64,000 nucleotides of DNA from Lethocerus indicus (lineage: Eukaryota; Arthropoda; Insecta; Hemiptera; Belostomatidae): NCBI GenBank assembly GCA_019843655.1, contig JACDQD010000002.1:3482585-3546584 (forward strand), in the 5' to 3' direction. Both the position numbers and the translations under genes were made by a program. Below are positions 1 through 13,551 of the stretch, in pieces. Each line of letters begins with the position of its first letter. The stretch's first letter is position 1. The notes under the pieces are model-generated. The model was not told where the DNA came from, did not search any database, and saw nothing but the letters and a program-made list of their open reading frames with translations.

Positions 1-1121
1 ACAGTAATTGTCATCAGTTGCAAGTAACACGAAAGTTGCATTCAGTAAGGTAATATATATTCGTTCGCAAATTTCGAATGACGGCACTGAAAACATTAAT
101 ACAGACGTATGAAAATGGTTCAGGCGCATAAAAATTAGTCGCGTTCCCCGCCATTCGGAAACTCAATTTGCATTTTTCCGCTTCCCCCCTCGGCTTTTAC
201 CCGGACAACGATGGCTTTTCTCGTTTTTTCAGATTTTTTTCTGGGTCAATGCAAAATTTTAAACTCCGGCCGATGGAGATAGTGTCGCGGTACAAGCTAG
301 CGCATTTATCATATTGTCGTTTATCTCAGTATTGATATTGCATTATTTTTTCCCTATCTTATAGTACACTGTAATATTTTTGTTGGTTAATAAATAACGT
401 TAAAAGTATACCTGTCTAGTATAAGGATTCCCTTTGACCTGCGATTAGAATTACATTAATATGGAGCGGTTCGAATTATTCATAATTGCTGAGGGATTAG
501 GATGTAAGCGTCATTTTCGGTACGGATTTGTTATATTTGAACAGAAGCCAAGACAGAAGGAATGTTGTCTCTGCGGAGTTTAAATCGGTAACATTACGAA
601 GGTTTCTTGCTGTTTTTCATAGACTGTTTGACTGAAATGTTGTCTTTCGGAAAAGTTCGGTATGTCATGCCCAAATTCTACAGTTAAGAGCAACATTGAA
701 TGTTCACTAAGCATGAGTATAAATATATATATATTCACTCTTCGACAACACAGCTTTGCTCTAATTTAATTTAACATCACGAAAGTCGACAGAAAGTATT
801 CAAAATATATTTTACCAACTAGCTTGCAGTGCTTAAAAACAAAAGTATATTATACTAAATTTATCCGTTAAAATTAAAGATTATATCAGTCTAATTTCCT
901 TAACCTGAAAAGTCATTCCTGCGCAATTCGCAACTCGGTCCCCTTTTCAGTTGAGCGTTTTAATTAAGTTTTTCAATATTCGTCGTTTATTCCTCTCAAG
1001 AACAAAAGAATTAACTTCCTTTATTGTTTCGGAAAGGGTTCACTCTTCGAACGCAGTTTTCTAGTTATTCTATCAGTTTATTCAGTAACAATCATTCGGG
1101 CAAGAAGAAAGAGAGGGTGAA

Positions 1122-1145
1122 AGAGAGAGAGAGAGAGAGAGAGAG
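1122..1145 (+). repeat. (AG)n microsatellite
   Basis: About twelve AG units in a longer purine-rich stretch (1108-1160). Confidence 0.95.
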
Positions 1146-2450
1146 TGTGATAAAGGAGATCTGATGAAAAGTATAAAAACACTCAAAGCTGATTACACAA
1201 AGCTGTGAGTGCATTTGAATGAAAGAACGCGGGTTCCGGCCTTTTATAGAATTGTATTTACCTTTTAACTAAAGTTCTCCATTTCCATTAAAAAGCCCTT
1301 TCATTCGATTGTCCCTTCAAGTCCTATTACATTTCCAAAGGGACGGGGGAATCCATAAAGCGCTACCATTTGGATTTTAAGGAAGAAGACGGAGACGGCA
1401 TACGTTTTTTTAAAACTCTTTAATGTATTATTCATAAATAGAGTGAGGTTATTTTTGTTCATTTGTTGCAACGTGTAATGAATAGGGAGACACTATTATG
1501 AATAGTCTGAAATGGTTATCAAAAATGTTATCAACGGTGTAATTAATCGCCTAGTTTATTTTCTATTGGTATGAAATGAAGGAGCAGATATTTCAATATC
1601 TTGACTTATCATTATAGTTTCACTGTTGTTTTGGTCAATGATTCTATACGATGCTAATACATTCCTATATAAATTCTAGCTAGTATCGTTTTAGTTTTAG
1701 AGATCCCTTAATTGCATTGAATAATATGTTAGTACTGGGGCTATTTTATTAATTAGAGCCCTTTGACTCTCTCATCATTTAACTCAATGGCTGTCCTTTA
1801 GCTGTTAGCGGCAGGGATATTGTGTTGAATTTAAGCGATGATCGAATTTCGCGAATATTTCGAGAAATGTAACAATGGCCTAAAAATTGTTTCCAGTTTT
1901 ATTATGAAACGACCTGAAAGTGTGTTCAGACCGGCGTAAATTATAAACGAGATTCGTTGCCAATACCGAAGTGGAATATTTTGCCCTTCCCGTTTACCGC
2001 TGTTTCGCATGGACAATCATCGCGCTTAATTCATGCATGCATATAATGCATAAATTTGCATACAAATATGCAGATGATGAGCCGTGTTGACCAATACGGT
2101 CGCGAATTTAATATATTTCGGATGCGGTTTTGGTTTCGTGTCATATTTTGTTGTAAATCGAAACAGTGTTTAATTTAAATCACTGGAAAATAATGGAGGT
2201 AATAATATTGTATCGAAATTTAGGGGTTGTTTAACAAAGTTGAATTGCAGAATGCCGAGAAAGTTTGTAACTCTGATTTTTGGATTCCTATTCAACAGAT
2301 ATGTTCTCGATGAATGTTGGATGTTGAATGTTGGGTGTCGGCACCCGGGTTAGGCAAAGTTCTGTGAGTCCGTCAGCCAGCGACCGTTCTCTGTCCCGTA
2401 CTTTGTCCGATCTCACCGCAACACCGAGCCCTAATTAAGCCCGCCCTCAC

Positions 2451-2481
2451 CCGCTAATTATTTCTCAGCATTAATTAGCGG
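2451..2481. promoter_or_regulatory. Inverted pair of homeodomain-type sites
   Basis: CCGCTAATTA (2451-2460) and its exact complement TAATTAGCGG (2472-2481) are separated by 11 bp. TAATTA is the core site of Antennapedia-class and paired-class homeodomains; the extra matching CCGC makes a chance origin less likely. Binding is inferred. Confidence 0.4.
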
Positions 2482-2807
2482 CGTGAAACAGTTCGAAAGG
2501 GCTATCCGTGAATGGTTTCCCGGTCCCTCCAGCGTTTCTTTCAGCCCGCTTTTTGAAAGCGGTACCTTTACAAAATCTGTCATTCAAATTCCCGTCAACG
2601 TTCCCACCTTCTCACCAAAGACACATCTCATTAACCGGTCACACTTAGTAACAGGCCGTATTATAGTTGGGGCAGAGTTTATTACTGTTTATTAATTAAA
2701 TTAATATTGAAAATTGGGTTCACCGAGATCTCCTGAAACTATTTCTTTAGTTACAATGAAATGAATCGCTGCAAGAGAGGAGAAGGATGGGGATGAAATG
2801 GTAAGTT

Positions 2808-2906
2808 TTGAGGGTATCAACAGTCCAAATTTGTGTTTTAAATCTACTCATTTCAGAAGGGTATGAGGATTCCACGTGAGTCTGTCTATAAAGAGCCCAA
2901 GATAGA
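2808..2906 (-). mobile_element. Jockey-like retrotransposon fragment, about 100 bp
   Basis: Bases such as CAACAGTCCAAATTTGTG, then CATTTCAGAAGGGTATGAGG and ATTCCACGTGA, match the 17280-17350 and (complement) 23380-23460 copies of the same family, covering the TWNPHTRLK region of the reverse transcriptase end. No open frame is left. Found by comparison within the window. Confidence 0.75.
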
Positions 2907-4400
2907 TTATTGAGGGCTAGGTCTCCTCAATATTGGGCTTTATTACCGGAAATTAGATAATTCCAATTCTGGTCGCGGAAACCTTCACTCTTCAATTACG
3001 TGTTATCTTATAAAGATATTTGTTTTTAAGGAATATTATCGTATATCATATACTTTCTGATCGATATCAATATGCTGTAGAAAATTCATCCCAGAATATA
3101 CGGTTGGTATTTTTAATTTCGAAATCGGAAAACCATACGAAATTAGCGGCTTTTTTTGCATAATCTAAATTCTTCACCCGTGATCTAAATATCTGACTAT
3201 AATCACTGTACTGAAAAAGGGTTAGTGTTCATCAACCGAATACGACGGATAATCGGCTGATATTTCATTTCGTCGAATTCTCAGGTTAATATCGAAGTTC
3301 TATAATATTCTGGATGTCGCATCCCGGAAACGATGATCTCTCTCTCTCTGACTTGCTGGTTATTTGGGCCGTATGTCAACATCTGATATTATTGACAGTT
3401 ACGTGGGTTATTGAAATACTGGGCCGGGTTATTACACAAATTGACGACGCATAGCGTATGGGCCACCGGACGGGATCGATAAAGGGAATAATTAGTCCAA
3501 CAAACAGGCGGAATCCAACCGGCATTTCATCTGATTTAATTTGTCCCTTATTACAAGGAAACCTATTAAAACCAACTATTTCCGCCCTTCTATTTAGTAA
3601 TATAAACGGAAATGTTAGCTTCAAATCTGTTCCAGTCAGTAAATTATTTTCCTCCAATCCAATAAATCCCATACTTATACAGTGCACATTTTTCAATGAA
3701 TATTTATACGAAAGAAGGTTCTTATTTCGTTAGGAACGCTGTATCCAATATAAAAAACTTTACTATATATTTTTTTATAACAAAGAGGGTATAACGACTA
3801 AATAAAGAATGAAACTATTGCTATTTAAATAAATTCTCAGGAAATTTTCTAGTTCCAAAGGGAACTATAATTTCATTTCTGCCCCATCGAAATAACCTGG
3901 CGAACAGAGTGTCGGGCGATCAAACAAAAACTTACCGCTAATTTTCGTATCACTTTGTAAATAACTCAAAGCGATTTAAGAGAGGGTGGAATTTACAAAT
4001 CGAAATTACACCTTTTGAGAGGCATCCTACCTGAAAATTAACTCGTAGAATTGTTTCGATCCGATATACTTTATTTTGAAATCGCAATTCCAATTAACGA
4101 CCGTTTCGAGGGAACGCAAGTTGAAAACTGTAAATTTATTCCGTCCGATGAATCTTCATATTGGTTTTTTCCTATTAGCAGTGAATCGCCGGTTTTTCAG
4201 TACGACAAATTTGAAATAATTTCCTAAATATTAGGAACCCGATTCTTTTCTGAAAGGGTTATTTTTTCGGCAAAACATTGAAGGATTCTATTCGTGGACT
4301 CAATTAAGGACTGTTTAAATCGATACTGCTGCGCAACAATTTCAGTCGGAATATTTTTTATTCTTCGAGTCCGAAAATTGTAGGGTGTCCGATAATTGTA
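2907..4400. other. Intergenic DNA
   Basis: Short overlapping frames on both strands at 3376-3733 share the same bases and show no family pattern. Only a short TC repeat is notable. Confidence 0.6.
3337..3349 (+). repeat. (TC)n microsatellite, short
   Basis: Six TC units following GATGA. Confidence 0.9.
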
Positions 4401-5246
4401 GGGTGTTCCAAAATTAACGCAAGATTTGAATTTGCCACCGTTCTTGCAGTAAAGTTGTTAACCCTATTAAAAAAAAACCACATGACAGCCGATAGTTTAG
4501 GGTCAGTACAAATGGGGCGTTACACGATAGAACAACGCGTTTTCATTGTTGAAAAATATTTCAAAAATAACGAAAGTTTGGCAGCCACAGTTCGAAAATT
4601 TCGATGAAGCACATTTCCACCTTGATGGCTTTGTTAGTCTAATCGTCAAAATTGCCCACGTCTGATTAACGAAATATAAATGCATCCTCGACGTGTCACT
4701 GTTTGGTGCGGATTTCGGGCTGGATGCATCATTGGACCATAATTTTTCGAAAATGAAACTGGTCAAGCGGTGAATGCTACCGGCGCTCGATTCACAGTTC
4801 TTTCTGCCTAAACTCGATGATATTGATGCGGATGACATGTGGTTTCAACAAGACGGTGAAACAATTCAATTCCAGGCCTATCTCGTTTCGGTGATAAGAA
4901 TTGGCCCCCTTAGATCGTGTGATTTGACACCGTCGGATTTTTTTTTTATGCGGTTATTCGAAGTCAAAGATTTATGCCATCAAGCCCACAACCGAGCGTG
5001 CATTCAAGGAGGAAATTCAACGCTGCATCAACGAAATTCAGCCACATTTATGCAAAATGGTCGTGGAAAATTTGGACAAAAGAGTGCGTATGCGCCAGCA
5101 AAGCCGTGGAGGCCATTTGCCCGATGTGTTATTCCATACATAACTTTATCCTGTGTACTTTAAGATTCAGTAAAAAAATAATAATTTAAAGAAAAAACTG
5201 TGTTTTTTATTTAATTCATATCTCGCGTTAGTTTTGGAACGCCCTC
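4401..5246 (+). mobile_element. Tc1/mariner element, internally deleted, both ends kept
   Basis: Inverted repeats GGGTGTTCCAAAATTAACGC (left, from 4401) and its imperfect complement (right, 5225-5246; CGTTAGTTTTGGAACGCCC) bound 846 bp, with TA at the outer edge on both sides as expected for this superfamily. Intact relatives are about 1.3 kb. The inside holds the start and the second half of a transposase gene on the plus strand. A partial extra copy of the left end, TTGTAGGGTGTCC, sits at 4379-4390 just outside. The element is non-autonomous and inactive. Confidence 0.85.
4512..5143 (+). pseudogene. Broken mariner-like transposase
   Basis: An ATG at 4512 begins MGRYTIEQRVFIVEKYFKNN, the N-terminal DNA-binding start of a transposase group common in insects. 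Near 4600 the sequence jumps to the catalytic core (DEAHFHLDGFV) in another frame, marking an internal deletion of several hundred bases. Later pieces are recognisable in changing frames: FFLPKLDDIDADDMWFQQDG (with the second catalytic Asp), SRFGDKNWPP, SCDLTPSDFF, and a C-terminal LPDVLFHT ending at TAA 5141-5143. At least three frame changes and several stops make it non-functional. Identification rests on family patterns known to me. Confidence 0.85.
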
Positions 5247-8105
5247 GTATTTATTAATAGGAGCTCCCATTATAGGATCGATAGGGTAGTGTATGAATTG
5301 AGGTTGAGGTAGGCAGGTTGAGTTATGTGCCCGGTTCGATTAGGACGCATTGATAGGCGACAGACAAAACGGGAGCCCTGAATGTCCCTCGAATGTCGGC
5401 GCCGCCTCTCAAACCGACCCGCCTCAAAACCCCCTCAATACCCGGCTCAACCGAACCGTTCGATGGAACAGAGGCAATTGCGTATTGCCTTGTAATACCC
5501 GGAGGAGCTTATGCGAGGCAAATTTCGGGCTTACCTCCCCCACTTCGTAGTCCTCCAGTCGGCCAATTTATAATAACATTTCTGTTCCCTGCGCGTAATT
5601 GTCACCGATACCACTAAACCGAACCGTCATTATTCCAGCCGATTTTCCCAGCTTCAAGGGGAAATATAACAACGCTCTATTCGGATATATATTTACTACG
5701 TGCCCCCAATAAATAATATTGTAAAGAAATAAAAAAACCGGATTATATTCTGGTTGGTGAAAATGTTGAAATTCTTCATAAGCCGAAACCCGTTTTACAT
5801 TTCCTAGGCACTGTGAGTCGGTATAGAAGTTACCCAAAGATAGAAAAACTTCTGAAAGAAATGAATAGAATCGAATTGGTAAAATTAAAGGGATTTTGAT
5901 AACCCTTCTGGAACTCTAGACGGGAATGTAATAAATTTATTATTCCGTTATGCAGTCGGAGGCTGGATGCAAAGCAGCGAAGAGATAGAGAAGAACTCCA
6001 CCGAAGATGTAGTACCCATTACTAATCCATTTATGAGACTCGACACGAAGGGAAAAATGTTTTTCTTCAGAATTTCAATTCCATCCGAGATAAACTGTAA
6101 TTCAATTAGTGTCGCCCGGTCGTATATCTGTTTAGTAAGTTCAGTAGCGTGTACACTCTCGGAATATTTGATCCTTACGCGGTTGTAATTCATCGGCTAA
6201 TCTCCGGGTATAACCATATTGGGCGTTATCTCTGTTAATTACGAAGTCGGGGGCTGCCTACTTGGCCGATTCCATTTAAGTCCGCTCGTCGTGCCGCCTT
6301 TGTTATCGGCCGGCTTTGTTAAGCCCGTGACGGTGGGCTGTTGCACGGGGCGGCCCACCTCGTACTCTCTCCAATGTATTTTTCCTTTGAAGTCGTAGCG
6401 CGGTGAATTTTCTCCGCGCTTTGTGCTCGCGCTTCGGCTAGCAATCCGGCCCCGGCTTAAAAAACCGAGCATTGTGGCGGCCCCTTACCACTATAAACAC
6501 CGCTAAAAATAGAGGTTATTGTCGGCAACGCGGGCCCACTGCTCGGAATTTTCTTAATCCTCTCGACTATAGAAAATACCACGAACCGATTCTAATTCCC
6601 CGCCGAAACTGCGCCGATATATTCGGCCGATACTGACAATGGCGTCTGACATATCTATTCAGTCCCATATTAATTTAAATGTTCGACACAAGAGGGAGAA
6701 GTGGCAAGGGCTGCCGTCCTATGCTCGTTCCGAACTTATCACACGTCACATCTAGTCTTCCCTGCAGTTACCTAGGGCGTCTAATGACGTTACTGCATAC
6801 TGCGCATTACTGCGCGTTGAAACCTGTCGTCGTTGGTCCAGAAGAGATACAGTGACGGCGACGGGCGTCGGAACGCTTTTTGAGCGCTCGTTCAGAAAAC
6901 AATTCCCATTATTCAAAATAAACTGAAGTGGGGTAAAATATGAGCAAGAAGAGAATTATAAATATATAATGGTAAAATGCGCCCTTCGTCGATTTTATAC
7001 ATTTATACGAGATGCTATTGTACTTTACTGTCGCAGTTTTTAATTTAACATTCTCTTATATTATCAGTACGCTAATATTTGGATATTACGCAGTGAACTA
7101 TTTGAGGCAGTTTCTTGACTTATTTATTCCGAGCGAACTGTTGTTGCTTTTCGCGAATGGCGCTTAACCGCCGTCTAATAAAACTCGGCGTGAAATACGA
7201 GCGCCTTGGCGTAAATTTCTTTTTTAACGCCGTGGCAGGACATTACTCTGGCCCAGATATTATTAGATATCGCTTCGTTCCTTTTCCGAAATATTCGGGA
7301 GCCAAACAACATTTTCAACGCATCAATACGCGGACTCCTCTATTGTAATAATTGGATTCTGTTTGAATAATTTTTATTCATTTAAGATACCGGACGAGGA
7401 TTTGATATCATCATTATCACGAAGACTCGCATAATATTGGCATTTAATGATATGATTTTATTAGTTAATATTGATTAGTAATTAGTAGTAGAATATTTCC
7501 TAAAAATAAATCAAACGAATGTTATAAACGTTAGTATTCCATGAAACCTTAATTAGCGGAATTTATAACTCCGCTATACTAACTAAGTTCGTTTAATAAC
7601 AAGAGGTGCATGAACATTAATTCGTGACACGAGATTGATTAAAAAAAATTAATTTTCGTAATTTTTTTACCTTGCAGGTGACATCTAATTCTGGCTTCGC
7701 CGTTGAACAGTCTTGAAAATGAACAGTCTAATTTATTTTGTTACTTAGCAATATAGGGCCAACCGGTGGCGGTGGGGGGCCAATTTAGCCTTGAGAAATT
7801 GAACTGGAAATTGGATCTTTCATTTTCAGGGGGACAATTCAAGAGTGCCAAATTCCGGACCGAAATCGCAGATTTATAAGGTGAAATATTATTAACGGGG
7901 ACCTACGCCCTTTTTTAATCTGATTGTAAAATGGGCGTCGATTAGACATAAAGACATATATGTTATACAGGATGCATTCGTGTAGTCTTCACTATATTAC
8001 CGTGTATTTATTTGATTGAACAGAAAATTCAGCTATTATTTATAACTGGAATACAGAAAACGTATGTAAACCAGCTGATAAAATATTTATAGTGATTTTC
8101 AAACT
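5247..8105. other. Intergenic DNA with GC/CpG-rich blocks
   Basis: CpG-rich blocks at about 5330-5600 and 6230-6500 stand out from AT-rich surroundings. They contain no coherent frame, so they may be regulatory or conserved non-coding DNA. Nothing else is recognised. Confidence 0.5.
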
Positions 8106-8115
8106 TTTATTGAAC

Positions 8116-8343
8116 TCAGCTAGTGTTGAAACGTTCAAACTTGAAATCCATGGAAACGATATCAGTCCTAATTATTTTAGAGCGAATCGATAAGAATAAA
8201 CGTGTAAATCTCTCTACTGCTACGATGAGATTGATAACATAGTTATCGAAGATATGATCGCCTGTCACTCGCGTTTTTGGTCCGCTGCCAAACTGATTTC
8301 TGTGTAAAGCCATCGTTTCGACCAACTCCAACAAATCCAACTC
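8116..8343 (-). CDS. Terminal exon candidate, unrecognised product
   Basis: On the minus strand, acceptor TGCCTTATTTTTAG is followed at once by an open frame of 75 residues: ELDLLELVETMALHRNQFG, then GSGPKTRVTGDHIFDNYV, then INLIVAVERFTRLFLSIRS and on to TGA at 8118-8116. AATAAA on the same strand begins 4 bp after the stop (8111-8106). Acceptor, open frame, stop and poly(A) signal in the right order are the support. The product is Leu/Ile-rich with an amphipathic stretch in the middle and no motif I know. No upstream exon was identified, and the length alone is not beyond chance. Confidence 0.3.
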   Translation of the reverse strand, partial: ELDLLELVETMALHRNQFGSGPKTRVTGDHIFDNYVINLIVAVERFTRLFLSIRSKIIRTDIVSMDFKFERFNTS

Positions 8344-11300
8344 CTAAAAATAAGGCAGAACCGATTGTGATCCGCCTTGACGGCGTGAAGTGAACGTAAT
8401 GAATTTGGATCCCAGAAATTATTATTATTATGGGAGACAACTGTTTTCTTTGCTCTTGTCACTTGCCCTTCCACGTTATACCGCACTGTTAGAATGAACG
8501 GGCGACAGACACAGTCTTGCAGGCTAACTGTCCAATATATCACTGGGAATTTCTTCGGACGGAGTGATAGAACGCCACCCTTCCGGCCATTAGTGGCCCT
8601 CCTAAAGGGCAAACCATCCGTTGAATAATACTGAGCATCTGGGATGGTACTTTACTATCATAAAATTATCGTCGGTCATTTAATTTTTATATGTGTATAC
8701 ATAAACCTTGCTGTTTGTAATGTTCTTATCGATATAATCAATTCCTATTTTTAGTATTTCTCGTTTGTAGGAACTATTCTCATTATTAAATTTCAATGAA
8801 ATTACTAATATTCTCCGTAATTCCATAGTATTCGTTAGCGCAGGAGAGATGTTGAAAATTTAAATTGGCTAAGGTCGGAACGAATAACGTCGTGGACACC
8901 CAACGGATCACAAAATCGCGCCTGAATTAAACCAAAAATAATTCCCGAAACTTATATAGAACTTCCGAAAATAATATAATATAAAGAAAAGTTTAAATAT
9001 TAATGATTTTTACAATATGTTCGCCGGTCTTCGGACCAAAATTATAGCCTACAGCAAAATATCACATCGCGAATGATGGGGTAATTCTTCATTCGGTTAA
9101 ATATTTACCGTTGAAAATCTTATTATTTCATGTAACCGGAAGATTAAATATGCAAATAAAGTGCAGAGAACAATCTTATCGATGGACATATTAGAAATTT
9201 TGTGGCAAACAGAACGATAACTCCGCCGGAAATTGTTTTCGCTCGAGAAAGTGAAACAAAGCCATTACTAATACAGTGTACTGTAACTTATTTACATCAA
9301 AACACAAATTGCTAAATTCTGAAGTTGTAATTGTTATTTTGTCCTGTTTTATACCAGTGTCAGATGGTGTCAGAATATCCAATTTTAGTTCTGAAAGCGC
9401 TGCAGTAGAACTAATTATTTAATTCTAGAGAAACATTCCAATATTCGTGGAAAACCCAAAAGCGGTTATAGGAAATATCCTTCAGTGTTTCAAATGCAAT
9501 CCGAAAACAAGCCTTGTTTCGATCAACTTCAATTGAAACTAATTCCTGCTGAAATAGGCGTTTTGTGTTCAATTATTGGGAGAATTTACTTTTCTCTCTC
9601 TCGTCATTCTCCAGCAATTAAATGATTTAACTCAATTCCTGTAATCTCAATATAAATAAAAGTACTAAGGTACTTTACCTTATCAAAATTACAATTATTT
9701 TGTATTATAAAAAAGTTAATATGTAAAATCACTATATATTGTAATTTTGTAGAGGTCAACCAACTGTGAAACCTTTGTTCACTTTGTACACCTATGTGGT
9801 AATTTTGAAATTTCCCGCAATTACTGTTCAAAGGTTGTGAGTTAATTAACCTGTATTATCTTATGTTATATGTATAATTTTGGTGCTGTTTTAACTTGTG
9901 AATTCTGTTCAGTTATTCCATTGATAAAAGCTCGATTTTCAGAGCTTTAATCCTCTCGGGAACGTTTTAAAGCCGTTGTCATGACATTGATCAGCACTTT
10001 CGATTCCACGAATACTTGTGGTTCATTGAATTATTAAATGATACTCTCTGGGACTGTTCATATTTAATCAGTAAACGTTCCATTCATTATATTAGCGAGC
10101 AATTTGACTCATTACCTGTTTTCCTATGCGTGCAGAACCACCAGGTAAATTAGTTACCTCATTAAATGTACCGGATAATTGTATGACTACTCTATTAATT
10201 CGGGTCAGGCTGTTAATTAACGCAACAACATTATCGCATAAGAATAGCGCCGGGCGACAGTTTTTCAAAGTGAAGTGCATCGAGTGCATACATCCGCTTA
10301 TTCGCAAAATTCGTTGGGGTTTCCGTCACCGTCGGTAGAATAGAGAGTTTTCGACTGGTATATCGCCAGTATCACTAATATGCCAAAAACGTGTACAGAC
10401 GTGTGTTAAGTACAAGATCAACTGTAAACCATGGCCGATTTGTAAGGCGACGGGAATATTTGTATCGCACGTCTGAATAAATATTGGAGAGATTCCTTCC
10501 CAATTTGAGCGTCCCTTTGACCCAGTGAAAGATATAAGGCTGAAGCTGATATATAAACGCACGGAGTAGGGCTTCGAATATGGGGCTTACCTTTTCGGAG
10601 TTTTTCTGGTATTATTTTTTCTTTCCTGTATATCCGGGAGTGTTTTATTGATCGTGATCCCGGGTGGTATTTATTATTTGCCGGTGTGGGGCGCTTTACA
10701 CGGGTTGCCCGTGCGACGACGGGTCCGGAATTTACTATTTGAGTGAGACTGTTTTGCCGCCCAAAGCCGCGGCGCAACGCGTCCGCTTTGAATAATAATT
10801 AATCGACAGGATCCACCGCCCTCCCTCGGTATTAATTATGCATTCCGGCTGGAAACACTACCGGATTACGCCTCTACACAGCTATGTTAGGTCCGACGGA
10901 AATACGTGGCTGCGTCCTAAAAATAGAACTGAAAACGGCATGGTACAAATTTCGTGTCCACTTTCCTCAATATCAACACTATCTAATCGAAAGTTTCGAT
11001 TGAATTGCTGGGAACTGTTAAGGAAATAGTTCGAGCAATCAGCATCATGGAACTAGATCGATTGATAGATCGACCTGTACACGTCCTGAATTTACAGAAT
11101 CCTGTACCTAACGTACCTTACGTGCAAGGGCACGTCTCTGATCCCGGCCCGTATACACGAATCGCGTATACTTTTCAATCGGGAAGCGCTCAATGGAAAT
11201 TCAAGTCCGGACACAGTGTTTCGCGACCAACGGGAACGAAGCAATTGAAGTGCCGCGCAAGGACTTGCCGAGAGAGGGGAAGCCCACCGTGGAAAAGTGT

Positions 11301-13551
11301 GAAGCCCGAATGGACGGTTTCGTGTGCGATCTTCAGTGTGCCGCTACAATAGGAAGCAATTCAATTACGTCCCGGTTTAATTCTGCCCAACACATTCCTA
11401 TTGTCCTTGCATACCTCGTAGTGCACATGTATACTATAGTTCCAACTGTTCATCTTCAGCTATGGCATACTACGTGCTTCAGGATAAACCTAGCCTCCAC
11501 CTGCATCCGTAGATATAATCGAACTCCTGGTGTATCTATGCTCATTAAACCATAATTTACTTGACATTCCAAGCCTTATACTGCATACTGAAATCAGACC
11601 GAGGCTAATCATTCAGAATATTAAGATCCCGCTCAGGCCATTCATGAATAATGTATCGGTAACTGAATTATTTTTCCCCAACAACGAAGAAGCATCCTTA
11701 TCCTACATAGGCATTCTACAATATGTTGTACGCCATATTTTGCACAGAATGATAGCGTTGGATTTAATTTAAACTGTAAATTTCTTTTATCTACGTTTAC
11801 AGACCAAGTGTAAAACTATGACCGATGAAATTATCATTAGCGGTGCGACCAAATAGGATTTTTTATTGGCAATCAAGATGATGCTATTATTATAGCATGC
11901 ATGAGTAAATTACTTTAAAGAGTTAAAATTATATTTAAAAAATTCCAGTAATATCTAGTTCTTAATCATAAATAGTATATTACTGTTGTCGTCAGCTCAA
12001 TTCCAATTGAGTACACAAGAGGCGTACTGGCCTATAGGTCCAATAACCCCTAGGCCATAGGCCAAAGTTAACTGCACACTACACACAAAGCAATTACACG
12101 CTGACATGTAACACTAAATATGTACCAACTGTACAATCCTCAGGGCTACAGCCCTGGGAAGGAACGCGTCCTGTACTCTACCTGAGTAGGCTTCCTTATT
12201 TTTCCTTTGGCTGTATTCTCGCTAACTTTTATAATCAACATCTGTTGACAGTGGCGGTTTTAGAACTGCATTATGACGTGAAGTTATTGTCAAGGTACGA
12301 TCTGACGTGCATGCGTTTTTGCACGGATCCCATCGATTGATTTCTATTTAAGGAATATTCGGTGAAGTCTCCCGGAGATTTTCCCTCGAATTGAAACTCG
12401 TTTTAACTCGCACAACCGTGTAAATCAGTGTAAACGCATTGAGGAAGTTGAGCCAATTGAATATGCGCGCCGGTGCCCAAAACTCATCGGCCGATTGTTT
12501 AAACCGATCTCGTCCTAAGGCAGAGTGAGGACGGGCCAAGAGGGACACTTTCGGGCCTCACAAATTGGCACTTGCGCCCCCGACGAGGAATTTCACCCGA
12601 CTGCCAAAACCGAGAGAGGCCACGATTTCAACCCGTTAACACCCTAATCCCGGACCGATGACTGGGCAAACACAGGTTGTCGACCGCAATATTCGAACGG
12701 AAAAGTGTTTTCTCTCACCGCGAAATAAGGGTGAAAGTAGATTTCGCCGCAAATTGTGGGTTGAAAATTGGTTTTTCACCCTATATTTTGGCCATACCAC
12801 GAGTCCACACTGCTAAAAACAGGCGTTTCTCCTTCTTTTCTAACGCATTCTGATTATTAAAAGAAATATTGGGCAGTAGGAGTGTTCGGAAAATATTGTC
12901 CGACTTCCGTTTCCAATCGCCGATTTAGTCTTGCGCCGGACCGGTTTCAGTTTCGGAACGTCGCATAAGCATCTGCATAAGTCGACTGGCCCCGAATGGC
13001 CTTGCATTTATTGAATGGCGTATGGTGAAGTGGCCGAGGGGTTGCAGAAATGAATAAAACATCAAAGGCCGCGTCAGCCGGCCGATATAGTTACACGCGA
13101 CGATACGCCGTCTAAGGTCAGATGTTACATCGTTGTACGCGTACGTAAACTCGGTGCGATGTCACGCTTTGATGCGGTTCTCTCGTCCGTAAACTCAAAT
13201 TTCATTTAATAAACTTTCAATCCCCTCGACCCCTTCCTCCTGTCTTTTGCATAAAATGAATAGTGGAATATTACCACAAGTTTTTTTTTGAGTTAAAAAT
13301 ATTTTTTTCGCGTAAAACACTAAACGAATAGGAGTAATTTAACAGTAGATAATATAAAGTTCACTTGGTTTCAAGTCTCATTTGTTCGAGTATAAATCCA
13401 ATATTAAGTCTATTTTAATTTGTTTTCTGGTATCCGAAAAATCTCTTTCAAGGAACTCTACGTCCTAGATAATTTAAATATTTATTTTCGACTGTAGACG
13501 ATAATTCTTTGGATAATTACTCTTTCAATAGCTGCGATACACTTCTTTCAG
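8344..13551. other. Intergenic DNA or introns
   Basis: Frames at 10418-10777 (-) and 11005-11555 (+) exceed 110 codons but show no known motif; the first uses a non-ATG start and has a good donor (AAAAG|GTAAGCC at about 10591) without a clear acceptor. GC-rich blocks occur at 10680-10830, 12400-12680 and 12930-13200. Confidence 0.5.
12141..12156. other. Perfect short hairpin
   Basis: CAGGGCT and AGCCCTG flank AC, giving a 7-bp stem. No U-tract or other context suggests a role. Confidence 0.5.

Larger units (their letters stand above)
1..2807. other. Intergenic DNA
   Basis: No gene seen. It holds the AG microsatellite, the inverted TAATTA sites and a mildly CpG-rich stretch at 2330-2660. Confidence 0.6.
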
